Below are positions 8,044 through 8,905 of a stretch of 8,905 nucleotides of DNA, one piece after another (position 1 is the stretch's first letter; every line of letters starts with the position of its first letter). The translations under genes were made by a program, and so were the position numbers. The notes under the pieces were generated by a model that made no database searches, had not been told where the DNA came from, and saw only the letters and a program-made list of their open reading frames with translations. Source of the DNA: Melioribacteraceae bacterium (lineage in GTDB: Bacteria; Bacteroidota; Ignavibacteria; Ignavibacteriales; Melioribacteraceae). The stretch spans positions 1 to 8,905 of the forward strand of contig JALWEC010000361.1 of assembly GCA_027036655.1 (NCBI GenBank), in the 5' to 3' direction.

Positions 8044-8078
8044 AAAAGCTGCAAATTAATTTTTGCAGCTTTTTTTTT
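8044..8078 (+). terminator. Intrinsic terminator of tRNA-Ser
   Basis: AAAAGCTGCAAA (8044-8055) pairs over 12 bases with TTTGCAGCTTTT (8062-8073), loop TTAATT, and the T-run continues to 8078. It should end tRNA-Ser transcription before the GIY-YIG gene, so that gene needs its own promoter or read-through. Confidence 0.9.
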
Positions 8079-8104
8079 ATTAGAAAAAAAGAGTAGCGAC
8101 AATA

Positions 8105-8350
8105 ATGTTATATTACGTTTATATTCTTGAAAGTTTGAAGAACGGAAGGCACTATGTCGGCTCAACTGGAAATCTTTTACGTCGTCTAACCGAACATAAT
8201 GAAGGAAAAGTTAAATCCACAAAGTCCTACACTCCTTGGGAAATAATTTACACCGAAGAATATTCCTCAAAGACAGAAGCGCTCCGGCGAGAAAGAAAAA
8301 TAAAGAGTTACAAAGGCGGGATTGCTTTTAAGAAGTTAATTAGCGGGTGA
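8105..8350 (+). CDS. Small GIY-YIG nuclease-domain protein, tRNA-Ser associated
   Basis: The 81 residues are one GIY-YIG domain of the short stand-alone (UPF0213/YhbQ-like) type. YVYILES (4-10) carries the 'GIY' strand, YVGST (17-21) the 'YIG' strand, and RRLTEHN (26-32) the catalytic-type Arg and a His. TKSYTPWEIIYTEEY (39-53) follows, then SKTEALRRERKIKSYKGG (55-72) with the metal-binding-type Glu63. No DNA-binding domain is attached. The fold is known from DNA nucleases, including homing endonucleases such as phage T4 Seg proteins; activity here is inferred. No good Shine-Dalgarno precedes ATG 8105. The gene begins 26 bases after the tRNA-Ser terminator. Its final Gly codon and TGA stop (GGGTGA, 8345-8350) are the first bases of a degenerate tRNA-Ser copy, so the end of the protein is made from tRNA sequence. 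This layout suggests a mobile or formerly mobile gene aimed at tRNA-Ser. Confidence 0.88.
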   Translation: MLYYVYILESLKNGRHYVGSTGNLLRRLTEHNEGKVKSTKSYTPWEIIYTEEYSSKTEALRRERKIKSYKGGIAFKKLISG

Positions 8351-8446
8351 GTAGCTGACACCGCATTTTGCGTGGCACTAAACCGTCGTACTCTCAACAG
8401 GGTACCGTCCCGCCGGTTGGCGGGAAATCCCGCCCTCTCCGCAAAA
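8345..8446 (+). pseudogene. Rearranged second copy of tRNA-Ser (GCT), non-functional
   Basis: Three blocks align in order with the intact tRNA-Ser. Bases 8345-8362 match 7962-7979 (D arm) at 16 of 18. Bases 8378-8407 match 7989-8018 (3' anticodon side, whole variable arm) at 30 of 30. Bases 8426-8446 match 8027-8047 (T-stem 3' side, acceptor 3' strand, discriminator and five bases beyond) at 21 of 21. Between them, 9 bases of the anticodon arm are replaced by 15 (8363-8377) and 8 bases of the T arm by 18 (8408-8425). Both replacements are hairpin-forming. The 5' acceptor strand is absent and the first anticodon base is lost, so it cannot work as tRNA-Ser. The perfect blocks suggest recent origin or continuing gene conversion. 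Confidence 0.9.
8408..8434. repeat. Alternating palindrome TCCCGCC / GGCGGGA / TCCCGCC inside the tRNA copy
   Basis: TCCCGCC (8408-8414), loop GGTT, GGCGGGA (8419-8425), AA, TCCCGCC (8428-8434). The middle arm can pair perfectly with either outer arm, giving two exclusive 7-bp hairpins. The last TCCCGCC is native tRNA sequence (T stem into acceptor), also present at 8029-8035. The other two units replace the 5' half of the T arm. Confidence 0.85.
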
Positions 8447-8456
8447 ACAAAATTAG

Positions 8457-8481
8457 AGGAAGCAGAAATGCTTCCTTTTTT
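8457..8481 (+). terminator. Intrinsic terminator downstream of the tRNA-Ser copy
   Basis: AGGAAGCA (8457-8464) pairs perfectly with TGCTTCCT (8469-8476) around a GAAA tetraloop, followed by TTTTT to 8481, then GTTTT. The flanking AAAACAAAA and TTTTGTTTT could lengthen the stem. It ends the GIY-YIG/tRNA-copy transcript. It may also be an older terminator of the tRNA locus. Confidence 0.88.
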
Positions 8482-8520
8482 GTTTTAACTTTAATCGAGA
8501 AATTTTCTTATTAATATTAA

Positions 8521-8589
8521 ATGACAAAAAAATCCAATTTTATATTTGCATTATCATTTCTTTTGATATATTTTATGGCTAAACAATAA
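8521..8589 (+). CDS. Possible 22-residue hydrophobic leader ORF
   Basis: ATG 8521 to TAA 8589 encodes MTKKSNFIFALSFLLIYF plus four residues, a basic start and hydrophobic core like a bare signal peptide. It lies in the same frame as the receptor-like gene, 15 bases before its GTG. No Shine-Dalgarno is visible and AT-rich spacers give such ORFs by chance, so it is only a candidate leader peptide or remnant. Confidence 0.2.
   Translation: MTKKSNFIFALSFLLIYFMAKQ
8546..8574 (+). promoter_or_regulatory. Weak promoter candidate for the receptor-like gene
   Basis: TTGCAT (8546-8551), 17 bases, TATTTT (8569-8574) is a poor sigma70-like pair. Alternatively TATATTTG (8541-8548) matches the Bacteroidota -7 box TAnnTTTG, without a clear -33 partner. 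Some promoter is expected here because terminator 8457-8481 closes the preceding unit. Confidence 0.25.
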
Positions 8590-8604
8590 AAACTTTGTGA
8601 AGCC

Positions 8605-8905
8605 GTGTTAAAATTTATTAAGCTATTCTTATTTCTGTTCGCAATTCAAGTAACAATAATTGCGCAAGTACCCGGAAAAATTGCGGGAAATGTGTTTGAC
8701 GAATCGGGAAATCCATTGCCCGGAGTTAATGTAATTGTTCAGGGGGAAGGGCTTGGCGCAAGCACCGGACTCGATGGACATTTCATAATCCTTAATATTT
8801 CTCCCGGAAAATATTCGATTGTCGCCTCCTATATTGGTTATCAAAAAGTAAAAATTACCAATGTTCTCGTTAAGCCCGGACTTACAACAACGCTTACTTT
8901 TAGGT
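8605..8905 (+). CDS. Exported protein with CarboxypepD_reg-like domain, probably start of a TonB-dependent receptor (3' end cut)
   Basis: The frame is open from GTG 8605 to the window edge (100 codons). The in-frame TAA at 8587 and the absence of an ATG make GTG the only sensible start: it gives a lysine-containing start and hydrophobic core (LKFIKLFLFLFAI) ending IIAQ, a signal peptide cut near residue 20. Residues 25-98 are a carboxypeptidase-regulatory-like beta-sandwich: GNVFDESGNPLPGVNVIVQG (28-47), GASTGLDGHFIILNISPGKY (51-70), SYIGYQKVKI (75-84). Bacteroidota and relatives put this domain before the plug of SusC/TonB-dependent outer-membrane receptors, the likeliest identity. It also occurs in other surface proteins, and the plug and barrel lie beyond the window. 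The Shine-Dalgarno is weak. Confidence 0.85.
   Translation, partial: MLKFIKLFLFLFAIQVTIIAQVPGKIAGNVFDESGNPLPGVNVIVQGEGLGASTGLDGHFIILNISPGKYSIVASYIGYQKVKITNVLVKPGLTTTLTFR

Noticed and set aside
8345..8446. A second functional tRNA-Ser gene
   Set aside because: The 5' acceptor strand is missing, the first anticodon base is lost and both the anticodon and T arms are replaced, so no cloverleaf forms.
8629..8844. A 71-codon minus-strand open frame
   Set aside because: It is the shadow of the receptor-like gene, which has a signal peptide and a clear domain on the plus strand.

Overview
The window is about 40% GC chromosomal DNA. Exported peptidases carry Bacteroidota-style signal peptides. The right edge holds the start of a protein with a CarboxypepD_reg-like domain, as found at the N-terminus of TonB-dependent outer-membrane receptors. 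Promoter-like boxes before the tRNAs are sigma70-like, and Shine-Dalgarno sites are mostly weak. Together this suggests the Bacteroidota/Ignavibacteriota/Chlorobiota group, perhaps an Ignavibacteria-type organism. The placement is inference; no marker gene such as rRNA is present.

Left part (1-4584, minus strand): two exported zinc metallopeptidases form a tight operon. An M16 (pitrilysin/insulinase-fold) peptidase comes first. Ten bases later comes an M1-family aminopeptidase-like protein that runs off the left edge. Both probably act in the periplasm on peptides.

Centre (4585-7716): a 328-base divergent intergenic region separates the peptidase operon from glmS and an arcC-type carbamate kinase. 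These two are co-oriented 26 bases apart. GlmS makes glucosamine-6-phosphate for peptidoglycan and LPS. The carbamate kinase interconverts carbamoyl phosphate/ADP and carbamate/ATP. The intergenic region holds two stretches that look like decayed dispersed repeats.

Right part (7717-8905, plus strand): tRNA-Phe(GAA) and tRNA-Ser(GCT) each have a promoter-like pair of boxes and a clear intrinsic terminator. Just downstream is the most unusual structure here. A small GIY-YIG nuclease-domain gene (81 aa) lies between the intact tRNA-Ser and a second, scrambled copy of the same tRNA. That copy keeps a 30-base block (anticodon 3' side plus variable arm) and a 21-base block (tRNA 3' end plus 5 bases) without a mismatch. 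Its anticodon arm and T arm are replaced by hairpin sequences. The GIY-YIG gene takes its last glycine codon and its stop from the D-arm part of the copy. This looks like a tRNA-targeting, nuclease-associated mobile unit, or its remains. A further terminator follows, then a spacer with a possible 22-aa ORF, then the truncated receptor-like gene.
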